This document shows positions 51,928 to 61,215 of a stretch of DNA of 64,000 nucleotides, in pieces (within the stretch, counting starts at the first letter, position 1; the number at the start of each line of letters is the position of its first letter). The stretch is from Bacillus fungorum (GTDB lineage Bacteria; Bacillota; Bacilli; Bacillales; Bacillaceae_G): NCBI RefSeq assembly GCF_002746455.1, contig NZ_NWUW01000021.1, forward strand, positions 25,918 through 89,917. The letters run 5' to 3'. The position numbers and the translations under genes are program-made. Under the pieces are notes generated by a model. The model did not search any database. It was not told the origin of the DNA and worked only from the letters and a program-made list of their open reading frames with translations.

Positions 51928-52311
51928 TTAAAGTTTGTAGTCTTTTCTTAACTGCTCTAATGTTTCTAGACTACGAACCGCAAAAGGTGAATCATCTTCA
52001 AAAAATGAATTCATTTGAGTTTCTAATGCTAATTTGAGTGACTCTGTATAATCTGGAATTTCTCCTTCATATTTCTTCACCATTTGCTCTGGAATGTTCG
52101 TCTGTTCACGGAAAGCTAAAGCACGTCTTTCATGGAAAAATGGTACGTCAGCTTGTTTTACGTTATGTAAGTCACCTTGCACCGGATGTTTTAAAACAGC
52201 TAATACTTTTACGACGTAACTGCCAGGACGGCTATTTGTAACTTCGCCGATGTATTTTCCAGTTTTATAAATACCAGTAACGATTTCGCCAATTTCAAAT
52301 GTTTCTCTCAT
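51928..52311 (-). CDS. kapB: Kinase-associated protein KapB
   Basis: The 127-residue soluble protein matches KapB: an N-terminal SH3-like barrel with FEIGEIVTGIYKTGKYIGEV, then SYVVKVLAVLKHPVQGDLHN, and a helical C-terminus. In B. subtilis kapB is co-transcribed with kinB and is needed for KinB signalling into the sporulation phosphorelay. Here no kinB gene is adjacent: patB lies on one side further on and kapD on the other. The length equals the B. subtilis protein. The ATG at 52311 follows AGGTGAA. A longer open frame upstream has no site. Confidence 0.88.
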   Translation of the reverse strand: MRETFEIGEIVTGIYKTGKYIGEVTNSRPGSYVVKVLAVLKHPVQGDLHNVKQADVPFFHERRALAFREQTNIPEQMVKKYEGEIPDYTESLKLALETQMNSFFEDDSPFAVRSLETLEQLRKDYKL

Positions 52312-52477
52312 ATTTTTCACCTCAAGTTTATAGTAAGGAAAGTAGGAGAAGGAGTCAAAGAAATCATTCGCTTTCGGAACGCCCACTTGAGAATATGAAT
52401 CGGTTCAACTATAATTTAAATTGATATAACAGAAAATTCTGATGTTTTTTTGAATCCTATAATAAGGAGTGTTTGAT

Positions 52478-52654
52478 ATGATGCCTTTATATTTTCCGGA
52501 AGATAAAACAGAATACATTATTCCAGGGATTGTTTGCGTTCTATTTATCATTGGTGCCGTTGCTACGTGGCGTATGTTCATTCGTGTATCAAAACGAGAA
52601 GCGGAGCGATTGCAGAAAGTTGAAGAAAAACTTTTAGCGGAAAAGAAACAGTAA
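52478..52654 (+). CDS. 58-residue single-pass membrane protein
   Basis: The small protein starts MMPLYFPEDKTEYIIPG, followed by one transmembrane helix (about residues 16-33) and a charged helical tail (SKREAERLQKVEEKLLAEKKQ). An AAGGAG site lies 8 bases before the ATG at 52478. I do not recognise a family. It lies between kapB and the sodC-like gene and may be co-transcribed with the latter, which starts 68 bases downstream without a visible terminator in between. Confidence 0.7.
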   Translation: MMPLYFPEDKTEYIIPGIVCVLFIIGAVATWRMFIRVSKREAERLQKVEEKLLAEKKQ

Positions 52655-52722
52655 CTCATTTTTGTATGTTTCCCTCTATGCTCGGACAATCTAAGGGCAG
52701 AATATATTTTGGAGGGAATCGA

Positions 52723-53268
52723 ATGAAAAAACGGCTTTTTTTTAGTTGTTGTTGTTGTTTATTATTTCTGATGGCAGGTTGTGACCAAGGAAAGCCGAAA
52801 GAAATTGACGTGAAATTACATAATGCTTCTGGTGATGAAGTGGCGACTGCGAAAGTAGTGCAGCAAACAAGCGGAGTGAAAATTACGATTAAAGGGGAAG
52901 GTTTCGCACCTGGCCCGCACGGCATACATGTACACGAAATTGGTGAGTGTAAAGCACCACGTTTTGAATCATCTGGGAATCATTTTAATCCTGATAATAA
53001 AAAGCATGGACTTCTTAATCCAAAGGGGGCAGAAAACGGTGATTTACCGAACGTAATTGCAGACGGTACTGGAAAGATTAAAGCGGAAATCGATGCGCCG
53101 CATATAACGCTGGAAGAAGGAAAAACGACGATTCATAGAAAAGATGGAGCATCTATTATTATTACAGAAAACGCTGATGATGGTATGACACAACCGACAG
53201 GGAAATCCGGTGATCGAATTGCTTGTGGTGTCATTGTAAAAAAAGCGTCGGATATGAAGAAGAAGTAA
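52723..53268 (+). CDS. sodC: Cu/Zn superoxide dismutase-like lipoprotein with missing metal ligands
   Basis: The 181-residue protein has a lipobox (LMAGC, Cys20) and a SodC fold. Copper ligands His69 and His71 (IHVHE), the bridging His87 (GNHFNP) and zinc-site His95 and Asp107 are present. The usual zinc His before GD is Glu104 (GAENGDLPN), and the copper His of the IHAGADD segment is Thr148 (IITENADD). A paralogue in B. subtilis (YojM) lacks two copper ligands and does not act as a normal SOD. This protein probably has a weak or altered metal site. A GGAGGG site precedes the ATG. Confidence 0.9.
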   Translation: MKKRLFFSCCCCLLFLMAGCDQGKPKEIDVKLHNASGDEVATAKVVQQTSGVKITIKGEGFAPGPHGIHVHEIGECKAPRFESSGNHFNPDNKKHGLLNPKGAENGDLPNVIADGTGKIKAEIDAPHITLEEGKTTIHRKDGASIIITENADDGMTQPTGKSGDRIACGVIVKKASDMKKK

Positions 53269-53296
53269 AAGCTACCGTGCATGGTAGCTTTTTTTG
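53267..53296 (+). terminator. Terminator after the sodC-like gene
   Basis: A 10-bp stem (AAAAGCTACC with GGTAGCTTTT) and T7 tail. Confidence 0.87.
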
Positions 53297-53351
53297 TGAG
53301 ACGTAGTTGAAAAGATATTGATACAGGAAGTTGTCCAAACCTCTTTTCTTA

Positions 53352-54503
53352 TTATGAAAACGAATGGCGCAGTCTATTTAAAATTTCTTCTAAAACAGAT
53401 CTTGGACAGCCGATGTTAATTCGAATATGTTCTTCTCCGCCTAATCCGTATTTCTCACCAGGCTCAACGATAATTTTCCCTTTTTCCTCAAGTAATGTGG
53501 TGCGCTCATTTTGAGAAAGCTGTAGGCGAGAGCAATCAATCCATAATAAAAAGCTACCTTCTGGCTTCGTTACAGAAAGAGCAGGTATGTGATCTTTAAT
53601 ATATTCACAAGCGAATTGAGCGTTATCTTCTATATATAATCGAATTTCATTTAGCCAATCGTTACATTCTGTATAGGCACTTTGCATCGCTGTATAGGCG
53701 AATAGATTTAATCCGTGGAAGCCTTGTCTATATTGGATCGATGTAAAGGTTTGACGGAGTTTTTCGTTTGGAATGATAATAATCGATGCTTGTAATCCCG
53801 CGATATTAAATGTTTTACTCGGAGCCATACAAGTAATCGTGCGCGCTGCTAATTCTTCAGATAAGGAAGCGAACGGTGTATGTGTATGGTCTGCGTAAAT
53901 AATATCGGAATGAATTTCATCCGCGATAACGATTACATTATATTTTGTACATAACGCGCCAAGCTGTGTGAGTTCCCCTTTTGACCAAACGCGCCCGATT
54001 GGATTGTGAGGGCTACAAAGAAGCATGAGTTTGACGCCTTGTTGAAATTGCTTTTCTAAATGCTTAAAGTCTATCGTATATGTATCATTTTGTTTCTGTA
54101 ATGGACTTACGCATAATTGTCTGTTGTTTGTTGTGACCATTTCGAAAAATGGGGGATAAATAGGTGGTTGTACAAGAACGGATTCATTTTCCTTTGTGAA
54201 GGCCTGTATGCTCGTACTAAGAGCTGGAACGATTCCCGCGCTAAAGACAATCCATTCTTTTTGAATATCCCAGTTGTACTGTTTTTTGGTCCAGTTACAA
54301 ATAATATCTCCAATATTTTCGGGAGGAAGTGTATAGCCGAAAATAGGATGCTCGACACGTTTCTTTAAAGCAGTTTGAATTGGTTGTGGTACTTCAAAAT
54401 CCATATCAGCAATCCAAGCATGGATAAGTTCTTCGTTTTTATATGTATCCCATTTTATACTATGCGTTCCACGTCGATTGACTGTTTTATGAAATAGTTG
54501 CAT
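53352..54503 (-). CDS. patB: PatB/MalY-type cystathionine beta-lyase (PLP enzyme)
   Basis: The 383-residue fold-type I PLP enzyme has the N-terminal WIADMDFEVP motif, SPHNPIGRVW, DEIHSDI, and the Schiff-base lysine in APSKTFNIAGLQ, the hallmark of the MalY/PatB branch. It cleaves cystathionine or related C-S bonds. The next gene on the other strand is yugE, matching the B. subtilis order patB-yugE-yugF. An AAGGGGG site precedes the ATG. Confidence 0.93.
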   Translation of the reverse strand: MQLFHKTVNRRGTHSIKWDTYKNEELIHAWIADMDFEVPQPIQTALKKRVEHPIFGYTLPPENIGDIICNWTKKQYNWDIQKEWIVFSAGIVPALSTSIQAFTKENESVLVQPPIYPPFFEMVTTNNRQLCVSPLQKQNDTYTIDFKHLEKQFQQGVKLMLLCSPHNPIGRVWSKGELTQLGALCTKYNVIVIADEIHSDIIYADHTHTPFASLSEELAARTITCMAPSKTFNIAGLQASIIIIPNEKLRQTFTSIQYRQGFHGLNLFAYTAMQSAYTECNDWLNEIRLYIEDNAQFACEYIKDHIPALSVTKPEGSFLLWIDCSRLQLSQNERTTLLEEKGKIIVEPGEKYGLGGEEHIRINIGCPRSVLEEILNRLRHSFS

Positions 54504-54620
54504 AAGTTTGCCCCCTTCTTCTGTAAAACCGTTAAGTTATGAAAGTTCTCTCTCTTCTTATAGAATAGCTGATGTGATAGGATAAAGAAAAGTATTAAAA
54601 AGTGAAAAGGCGGGAAGCGA

Positions 54621-54872
54621 ATGGGTACATATGAAAAGATGATAGAGGTTGTGAAGAATTGGGATCCGTTTCAAATGGGACCGGAGTTTTATGAAACAGA
54701 AGCGAGCGATGTTGTGAACGTCGCAAGTGTGTTTGATGATCCAAAATACATCGCAAAGAAGATTCAACATATATACTTTATGTCTTTTGAGGAAGTACCT
54801 GCGCTTGAAAAATGTGAGAAGTTAGCTGTGGAATTACTTGTAGTAAAAGAAGGCGGAAGTTGTTCATTGTAG
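54621..54872 (+). CDS. yugE: YugE family protein (DUF1871)
   Basis: The 83-residue helical protein has the DUF1871 pattern: IEVVKNWDPFQMGPEFYETE, then ASVFDDPKYIAKKIQHIYFM. The family is small and functionally unknown. An AAAAGGCGGGAAG site precedes the ATG. It sits divergent from patB and shares a convergent terminator with yugF, as expected for this cluster. Confidence 0.85.
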   Translation: MGTYEKMIEVVKNWDPFQMGPEFYETEASDVVNVASVFDDPKYIAKKIQHIYFMSFEEVPALEKCEKLAVELLVVKEGGSCSL

Positions 54873-54897
54873 GCTGTCGGAATTTCCGACAGCCTTT
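54871..54897. terminator. Bidirectional hairpin between yugE and yugF
   Basis: A 10-bp perfect stem (AGGCTGTCGG with CCGACAGCCT) and AATTT loop; T-runs are short. Confidence 0.65.
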
Positions 54898-54901
54898 CAC
54901 A

Positions 54902-55741
54902 TTATTGCGCAGAAAAAGCGATGATTTCTTCATAAACGTGTTCAGGTTTTTCTTCAGGTAGTAAATGCCCTGTGTTTTCGTAAGAAATAAATTTCGAATT
55001 CGGTAAATCTTTGTGTAGACGATGACCTACATGTACAGGGACGACGCGATCCTTTTCACCCCAAATGAGTAGTGTAGGTGTTTCGATTTTTTGTAATTCA
55101 GTTGAAGATAAGTCACCTTCACGGTCTCGTATCATACGAGTTAAAGCGGGGAATATACGATTGTCATAAAAAGGAGCGGAGTAACCTTCCTTCATTTCGT
55201 CGTCAATTAATGAGTGGTCATGAACGACATTCATTAAGTTATGAACGATTCCGCGCCGTATAATCCAGTTCTTTACGTATAAATGAAAGAACGGTAAATA
55301 AGAAGAATACAGTAAAGGCAAAGTTGCGCGTGCTAAATAGCTAGAGCTACATAGTAAAATTGTCTTTGAGATTAATTCAGGACGTATACGGTTTACATAA
55401 AGAGAAATTTGCCCACCCATAGAATGCCCAACTAACACAATATTTGAGAGAGATAAGTGTTCAATTAAATCAATAATAATCGTTGCTAAATTGTGATAAG
55501 AATACTTAAACAGATGAGACTTATCACTTTTTCCGAACGGTGGTAAATCAAGAGCAATGACTGTCCCTTCTTTCGATAGTAAAGGAATAAGACGGCGGTA
55601 ACTGAATGAGGAAGATAAGAAGCCGTGAACGAGTACGAAAGTAGGACGTTCCGTTTTATTATTATGTTCATACAATTCGTAATGAACCGTCGTGCCGCGA
55701 GTGGAAAAAGTGAAATAAGGACAAGTATATTCGTGATTCAT
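54902..55741 (-). CDS. yugF: Alpha/beta hydrolase YugF
   Basis: The 279-residue alpha/beta hydrolase has the oxyanion-side FVLVHGFLSSSF, the nucleophile elbow VGHSMGGQ with the catalytic serine, the acid in WGEKDRVVP, and the histidine in ENTGHLLPEEKP, a complete triad. The substrate is unknown. The position beside yugE and patB gives the name. A TGGAGTG site precedes the ATG. Confidence 0.92.
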   Translation of the reverse strand: MNHEYTCPYFTFSTRGTTVHYELYEHNNKTERPTFVLVHGFLSSSFSYRRLIPLLSKEGTVIALDLPPFGKSDKSHLFKYSYHNLATIIIDLIEHLSLSNIVLVGHSMGGQISLYVNRIRPELISKTILLCSSSYLARATLPLLYSSYLPFFHLYVKNWIIRRGIVHNLMNVVHDHSLIDDEMKEGYSAPFYDNRIFPALTRMIRDREGDLSSTELQKIETPTLLIWGEKDRVVPVHVGHRLHKDLPNSKFISYENTGHLLPEEKPEHVYEEIIAFSAQ

Positions 55742-55806
55742 TTTTTGTCACTCCATTGATTTTTGTTCATATCATCTCCAAGGAAGAAAAAAATATGTTA
55801 ACAAAA

Positions 55807-55838
55807 AAAGGCAAGATGACGATGTCATCTTGCCTTTC
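55807..55838 (-). terminator. Terminator after the 2-hydroxyacid dehydrogenase gene
   Basis: A 14-bp perfect stem (AAAGGCAAGATGAC with its complement) and a T-run on the minus strand (A7 at 55803-55809). Confidence 0.88.
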
Positions 55839-55850
55839 GCTTATTCATTA

Positions 55851-56813
55851 TTATCTGCGAACAATATTAGGCGGTGTTTTTCCTTGTAACCCTGCAACTA
55901 AATTTTCAGCGGCTGTCATAGCCATTTGCTGCCTAGTTTTTAATGTTGCAGATCCGATGTGCGGTAAAGTCACAACATTTTGTAATGATAAGAGTGGATT
56001 ATCTTTTTGAATTGGCTCTTGTGTAAAAGTATCGATGCCTGCTGCAAAGATTTTCTTTTCTGTTAACGCATGGATTAACGCTTCTTCATCTACTGTTTTC
56101 CCGCGAGAAGCATTAATGAAGATAGCTGTTTCTTTCATTAATGAAAATTCCTTTTCTCCGATAAGATGATACGTTTCATCTGTTAATGGAGTAAGAAGAA
56201 CAATAAAGTCAGCCTGTTTGAGTAGCGTCTGTAAATCGCAATATGTAGCATCGAATTTTTGCTCTGCTTCTTCTTTACGGCGACGGTTATAATAAAGGAC
56301 ATTCATATCAAATCCGAATTTTGCTCGTTTTGCAACGGCTTCTCCGATTCGGCCCATTCCGATAATCCCAATTGTACTATGGTGTACATCTAGGCCAAAG
56401 TGCTCTTTTCCAATTTCGGCATTCCATTCGCCATTTTTTACGTAGGAGTCGAGTTCACAAACACGACGACCAGCAGATAACATCAGGGCGAAAACGAGGT
56501 CAGCTACTGTATCATCTAGTACGTATGGTGTATTTGTTCCGATGACATTGCGCTTTTCCATCGCTTGTAAATCAAAATTATCGTAACCGACAGAAATGTT
56601 GCTCACTACTTTTAAGTTAGGAGCCGCCTCCAATAATTCTTCATTAATAGCAGATCCAAAATTTAATAAACCATCTTTATCTTGTATTTTCTCCAATAGA
56701 ACATCACGAGGTACCTTCTCATTTTGCTCCCATTTCTCATAATCACAGTGCTTTGATAAATAGTTTTCTACAAATGTTGGAACTGGTTCAGCAATATAAA
56801 TTTTTGGTTTCAC
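55851..56813 (-). CDS. D-2-hydroxyacid dehydrogenase (glyoxylate/hydroxypyruvate reductase type)
   Basis: The 320-residue NAD(P)-dependent enzyme has the Rossmann motif GIIGMGRIGEAVAKRA and the catalytic Arg in INASRGKTVDEEAL, Glu in DTFTQEP and His in LPHIGSAT. It lacks the C-terminal regulatory domains of SerA, so a GyaR-like reductase of glyoxylate or hydroxypyruvate is more likely than phosphoglycerate dehydrogenase. The GTG start at 56813 has an AAAGGGGATG site; an ATG 30 bases upstream in frame has none. It is divergent from alaR. Confidence 0.9.
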   Translation of the reverse strand: MKPKIYIAEPVPTFVENYLSKHCDYEKWEQNEKVPRDVLLEKIQDKDGLLNFGSAINEELLEAAPNLKVVSNISVGYDNFDLQAMEKRNVIGTNTPYVLDDTVADLVFALMLSAGRRVCELDSYVKNGEWNAEIGKEHFGLDVHHSTIGIIGMGRIGEAVAKRAKFGFDMNVLYYNRRRKEEAEQKFDATYCDLQTLLKQADFIVLLTPLTDETYHLIGEKEFSLMKETAIFINASRGKTVDEEALIHALTEKKIFAAGIDTFTQEPIQKDNPLLSLQNVVTLPHIGSATLKTRQQMAMTAAENLVAGLQGKTPPNIVRR

Positions 56814-56961
56814 GGTTCCATCCCCTTTCGCTTTATCACGCATTTTTCCGATGATTAAAGTTACACCTTATTTTGACATAATTCACTAAAAAAATCTTCT
56901 TTTCAAACTGGAAACGGTATTTGTATAATTTAGACACAAACGAAAAGAAAGGATGATTTAT

Positions 56962-57459
56962 ATGGTGACAGAAAAAGAATTAGAATTATTAGCTTGTCTT
57001 GAAAAAAGTAGTCAATTATCTGTAGATACATTAGCGAAGCTGTTAAATATAGAAGTAGAAGAAGTAAAGAAAATGGTTGAAAAATTAGAAGCGGAAAAGA
57101 TTATCGTGGATTATGTCACACATATTGATTGGACGAAGGTGAAAGAACATACAGGCTTAACGGCGATGATCGATGTGAAAGTTACGCCAAAGCACGGCGT
57201 TGGATTCGATGCGGTTGCTGAACAAATTTATCGTTATTCAGAAGTAAAGTCTGTGTATTTAATGTCAGGGACATACGATCTTTCTATTACATTAGAAGGA
57301 AAGACAATGGGAGAAGTAGCGATGTTTGTTTCTGAGAAATTAGCAACAATTGAATCTGTCGTTTCTACGACAACGCATTTCATTTTGAAAAAGTATAAGC
57401 ATGAGGGAATTATTTATGAAAAAAACGATGATGATAAGCGAATTGTGGTGACACCATGA
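56962..57459 (+). CDS. alaR: Lrp/AsnC family regulator AlaR
   Basis: The 165-residue protein has a winged HTH (residues about 5-60, TLAKLLNIEVEEVKKMVEKL) and a C-terminal RAM/AsnC effector domain with VYLMSGTYDLSITLEG. Its stop overlaps the start of the aminotransferase gene by ATGA, as in the yugG-yugH (alaR-alaT) pair of B. subtilis, where AlaR activates alaT for alanine synthesis. The ATG at 56962 lies 9 bases from AAAGGA; the ATG at 56953 overlaps that site. Confidence 0.9.
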   Translation: MVTEKELELLACLEKSSQLSVDTLAKLLNIEVEEVKKMVEKLEAEKIIVDYVTHIDWTKVKEHTGLTAMIDVKVTPKHGVGFDAVAEQIYRYSEVKSVYLMSGTYDLSITLEGKTMGEVAMFVSEKLATIESVVSTTTHFILKKYKHEGIIYEKNDDDKRIVVTP

Positions 57460-58646
57460 AGCAATTTGAACTATCTAGAGCGGCAGAATCTTTACAACCA
57501 TCTGGTATTCGAAAGTTTTTCGATTTAGCAGCAAATATGAAAGGTGTTATTTCCCTTGGAGTAGGAGAGCCTGACTTTGTTACACCTTGGAACGTGAGGC
57601 AAGCATGTATCCGTTCTTTAGAACAAGGATATACGTCATATACAGCAAATGCAGGATTATTGGAGCTCCGTCAAGAAATAGCAAAGTATCTAAAAAAACA
57701 ATTTGCAGTATCTTATGATCCAAACGATGAAATCATTGTTACAGTTGGAGCAAGTCAGGCGTTAGATGTAGCGATGCGCGCCATTATAAATCCTGATGAT
57801 GAAGTACTCATTATTGAACCAAGTTTCGTTTCTTATGCACCGCTTGTGACATTAGCTGGAGGAGTTCCGGTTCCTGTGGCGACTACTTTAGAAAATGAGT
57901 TTAAAGTACAACCAGAACAAATTGAAGCAGCCATTACAGCGAAAACAAAGGCAATTTTACTTTGTTCACCAAATAACCCAACAGGTGCGATGTTAAATAA
58001 ACTTGAGCTTGAAGAAATAGCAGTGATTGTTGAGAAATACAATTTAATCGTATTATCTGATGAAATTTATGCAGAGCTTGTATACGACGAAGCATATACA
58101 AGTTTCGCGAGTATTAAAAATATGCGCGAGCATACGATTTTAATTTCAGGATTTTCAAAAGGATTTGCGATGACAGGATGGCGCCTCGGTATGATTGCAG
58201 CTCCTCTTCATTTTTCAGAATTAATGCTCAAAATTCACCAATATTCCATGATGTGTGCACCGACGATGTCTCAGTTCGCAGCACTTGAAGCGTTACGCGC
58301 GGGGAATGATGAAGTAATTCGGATGAGAGATAGTTATAAGAAACGCCGTTATTTTATGACGACATCTTTCAATGAAATGGGATTAACGTGTCATGTGCCG
58401 GGCGGAGCATTTTATGTCTTCCCTTCTATTTCTTCAACTGGACTATCTTCGGCGGAATTTGCAGAACAGTTATTATTAGAAGAAAAGGTGGCTGTTGTAC
58501 CTGGAAGTGTATTTGGCGGGAGTGGTGAAGGATTTATTCGTTGTTCGTATGCAACATCGCTTGAACAACTTATGGAAGCAATGAAGAGAATGGAACGGTT
58601 TATAGAAAATAAAAAAAGGACAAAACATAATACGTTTTGTCCATAA
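57456..58646 (+). CDS. alaT: Class I aminotransferase AlaT
   Basis: The 396-residue PLP enzyme has SLGVGEPDF near the N-terminus, SPNNPTGAML, SDEIYAEL, and the Schiff-base lysine in SGFSKGFAMTGWRLG, the AspC/AlaT-type subgroup. Coupled to alaR by a 4-base overlap. In B. subtilis this enzyme (YugH) makes alanine from pyruvate. The last codons (TKHNTFCP) lie within a small GGACAAAAC/GTTTTGTCC dyad, so the C-terminal tail may be a recent extension of the reading frame. Confidence 0.92.
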   Translation: MKQFELSRAAESLQPSGIRKFFDLAANMKGVISLGVGEPDFVTPWNVRQACIRSLEQGYTSYTANAGLLELRQEIAKYLKKQFAVSYDPNDEIIVTVGASQALDVAMRAIINPDDEVLIIEPSFVSYAPLVTLAGGVPVPVATTLENEFKVQPEQIEAAITAKTKAILLCSPNNPTGAMLNKLELEEIAVIVEKYNLIVLSDEIYAELVYDEAYTSFASIKNMREHTILISGFSKGFAMTGWRLGMIAAPLHFSELMLKIHQYSMMCAPTMSQFAALEALRAGNDEVIRMRDSYKKRRYFMTTSFNEMGLTCHVPGGAFYVFPSISSTGLSSAEFAEQLLLEEKVAVVPGSVFGGSGEGFIRCSYATSLEQLMEAMKRMERFIENKKRTKHNTFCP

Positions 58647-58897
58647 AAGGGGGGGAATACTAGAAAGCCATGTGTTAGTATTCTATCCCAATATTAGAAA
58701 ATTATACGTACTCTAGGAAATTTTTCGTTAATTTTGAATGAGTTCTGTCATAGTGGTATAATTTACTAATATAAGGTATGCATATCCTGAGTAGCTTTAC
58801 TTAGGGTACGTACTAACTAATCGGATATTTAACAATAAATCATCTGCTTTACTATCTACAATTGTAGAGAAAATGGTAACGTATGGGAGTGTTTCAT

Positions 58898-59242
58898 ATG
58901 TCAGAACAATATACAACTGGAGTGGTTGTAACAGGGAAAGTGACTGGGATTCAAGATTACGGAGCATTTGTAGCGTTAGATGCAGAAACACAAGGGCTTG
59001 TGCATATATCTGAAATTACAAATGGATATGTAAAGGATATTCATGACTTTTTAAAAGTCGGCGATACAGTAGAAGTAAAAGTACTTTCAATTGATGAAGA
59101 ACACAGAAAAATGAGTTTATCGTTAAAAGCGGCGAGAAGAAAACAAGGGCGAATCCTTATACCGAATCCATCTGAGAACGGATTTAATACGCTGCGAGAA
59201 AAGCTAACCGAATGGATTGAAGAGTCCGAGTTAACAAAGTAA
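58898..59242 (+). CDS. yugI: S1-domain RNA-binding protein YugI (general stress protein 13)
   Basis: The 114-residue protein consists of one S1 RNA-binding domain (residues about 8-80; GKVTGIQDYGAFVALDAETQ, then GLVHISEI, VKVLSIDEEHRKMSLSLKAA) and a short C-terminal extension. In B. subtilis it associates with ribosomes and was catalogued as general stress protein 13. The ATG at 58898 has a GGGAG site. A very strong terminator follows. Confidence 0.92.
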   Translation: MSEQYTTGVVVTGKVTGIQDYGAFVALDAETQGLVHISEITNGYVKDIHDFLKVGDTVEVKVLSIDEEHRKMSLSLKAARRKQGRILIPNPSENGFNTLREKLTEWIEESELTK

Positions 59243-59279
59243 AAGAGGAGCGCATATGAGCGTTCCTCTTTTACTTTGT
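59234..59279 (+). terminator. Terminator after yugI
   Basis: A 19-base arm on each side with one G-T pair (59234-59252 with 59261-59279), overlapping the stop codon. Confidence 0.87.
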
Positions 59280-59299
59280 CTTATGATATATATTTGCAA

Positions 59300-59321
59300 A
59301 TATGATTGCATGCAATCATAT
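59300..59321. promoter_or_regulatory. Perfect 22-bp palindrome between yugI and yuzA
   Basis: ATATGATTGCA and its exact complement TGCAATCATAT meet with no spacer. It lies 3' of both convergent genes, so an operator role is uncertain; it may be a terminator fold without a T-run or a protein-binding site. Confidence 0.4.
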
Positions 59322-59354
59322 TCGTATGTCGGAGGTGAAGTAAAGACATACCGA

Positions 59355-59588
59355 CTAGCGAATTTCGTTCGTTTCTGGGTGAGTGCTAAGATTTTCTGAT
59401 GGTTTAAAGAGTAAACCAAGATTGATAAGCCCAGAAATACCGACGATGCCGTAAATAATACGTGCGAGAGCTGAGTTTTGCCCACCAAAAATGGCTGCCA
59501 CTAAGTCAAACTGGAAGAACCCGATTAGTCCCCAGTTCACAGCACCAATTACAGTAAAGACTAATGCGATACGTTGCAGAGTACTCAT
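59355..59588 (-). CDS. yuzA: YuzA family membrane protein (DUF378)
   Basis: The 77-residue protein has two transmembrane helices (about residues 7-27 and 41-61). The pattern IALVFTVIGAVNWGLIGFF, then FDLVAAIFGG and ARIIYGIVGISGL, is diagnostic of DUF378. Function is unknown. A GGGGGG-rich site precedes the ATG. The order yugI-yuzA-pgi is that of B. subtilis. Confidence 0.88.
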   Translation of the reverse strand: MSTLQRIALVFTVIGAVNWGLIGFFQFDLVAAIFGGQNSALARIIYGIVGISGLINLGLLFKPSENLSTHPETNEIR

Positions 59589-59862
59589 GAAAAAGCCCCC
59601 CTTAATTGTGAAGCATAAGCAAGCTATGAGTTAATTAACTCTTTTATAGAATGGTGTAGTTATGTTGTTTTTATACATAAAAAATGTTTGAAATAGGATG
59701 TATATACATCTATACCGAAAAATGCGAATTTTTATGCAAAAAATGAACTTTTTCTAAAAAATATATATTGGTTACGTTTACAATGGTTGAATCGCTTGAT
59801 TTACAACTTCAGTTTCGCTAAAGTGAATACAGAAATACATATCCATAATTGGAGGGAAAAAG

Positions 59863-61215
59863 ATGAGTACACATGTAACGTTCGACTATTCTAAAGCGTT
59901 ATCCTTCATCGGTGAACATGAAATCACTTATTTACGTGATGCAGTGAAAGTAACACATCACGCAATCCACGAAAAAACTGGAGCTGGGAACGATTTCCTT
60001 GGGTGGGTAGACCTTCCGCTTCAATATGACAAAGAAGAATTCGTTCGCATTCAAAAATGCGCAGAAAAAATTAAAAATGACTCTGACATTTTACTTGTTG
60101 TAGGTATCGGTGGTTCTTACTTAGGGGCACGTGCAGCAATCGAAATGTTAAACCATTCTTTCTACAACACGCTTTCTAAAGAACAACGTAAAACTCCACA
60201 AGTGCTATTTGTTGGACAAAACATTAGCTCCACTTACATGAAAGATTTAATGGATGTATTAGAAGGTAAAGACTTCTCTATTAACGTTATTTCCAAATCA
60301 GGTACAACAACAGAGCCAGCACTAGCATTCCGTATTTTCCGTAAATTATTAGAAGAGAAATATGGAAAAGAAGCAGCTCGCAAACGTATTTATGCAACTA
60401 CAGATAAAGCACGTGGTGCATTAAAAACATTAGCTGATAATGAAGGTTACGAAACATTCGTCATTCCAGATGATGTTGGAGGACGTTTCTCTGTATTAAC
60501 GCCAGTTGGTTTATTACCAATCGCAGTAAGTGGCTTAAATATTGAAGAGATGATGAAAGGTGCAGCTGCTGGCCATGATGACTTCGGAACATCAGAACTA
60601 GAAGAAAACCCAGCTTACCAATACGCAGTAGTTCGTAACGCCTTATACAATAAAGGAAAAACAATTGAAATGCTTGTTAACTATGAGCCAGCACTTCAAT
60701 ACTTCGCTGAGTGGTGGAAACAGTTATTTGGTGAAAGTGAAGGAAAAGATCAAAAAGGTATTTTCCCATCTTCAGCAAACTTCTCAACTGACTTACACTC
60801 ATTAGGTCAATACGTTCAAGAAGGTCGTCGTGACTTATTTGAAACAGTTCTGAAAGTAGGTAAATCTACACATGAACTAAAAATCGAATTAGAAGACAAC
60901 GATTTAGATGGATTAAACTACCTTGCTGGTGAAACTGTAGACTTCGTAAACACAAAAGCATACGAGGGTACATTACTTGCACATAGCGATGGTGGAGTAC
61001 CAAACTTAATCGTAAATATCCCTGAATTAAATGAGTACACATTCGGTTACCTTGTATACTTCTTTGAAAAAGCATGTGCGATGAGCGGCTATTTATTAGG
61101 TGTAAATCCATTTGACCAACCAGGAGTAGAAGCATACAAGAAAAACATGTTTGCTTTACTTGGTAAACCAGGATTTGAAGAGTTAAAAGCAGAATTAGAA
61201 GAGCGTTTAAAATAA
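59863..61215 (+). CDS. pgi: Glucose-6-phosphate isomerase
   Basis: The 450-residue glycolytic enzyme interconverts glucose-6-phosphate and fructose-6-phosphate. The PGI signature [13 protein letters not shown] is intact, with [12 protein letters not shown] and [14 protein letters not shown] in the sugar-phosphate site and a C-terminal [21 protein letters not shown] site precedes the ATG. The stop codon lies in a 20-bp stem terminator. With glpX, pgcA and gtaB it links central carbon to envelope sugar nucleotides. Confidence 0.97.
   Translation: MSTHVTFDYSKALSFIGEHEITYLRDAVKVTHHAIHEKTGAGNDFLGWVDLPLQYDKEEFVRIQKCAEKIKNDSDILLVVGIGGSYLGARAAIEMLNHSFYNTLSKEQRKTPQVLFVGQNISSTYMKDLMDVLEGKDFSINVISKSGTTTEPALAFRIFRKLLEEKYGKEAARKRIYATTDKARGALKTLADNEGYETFVIPDDVGGRFSVLTPVGLLPIAVSGLNIEEMMKGAAAGHDDFGTSELEENPAYQYAVVRNALYNKGKTIEMLVNYEPALQYFAEWWKQLFGESEGKDQKGIFPSSANFSTDLHSLGQYVQEGRRDLFETVLKVGKSTHELKIELEDNDLDGLNYLAGETVDFVNTKAYEGTLLAHSDGGVPNLIVNIPELNEYTFGYLVYFFEKACAMSGYLLGVNPFDQPGVEAYKKNMFALLGKPGFEELKAELEERLK

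Noticed and set aside
58616..58642. Terminator of alaT inside its last codons
   Set aside because: The GGACAAAAC/GTTTTGTCC dyad has no T-run on the plus strand; the A-run lies on the wrong side. It could only terminate minus-strand transcription, and no minus-strand gene needs it.
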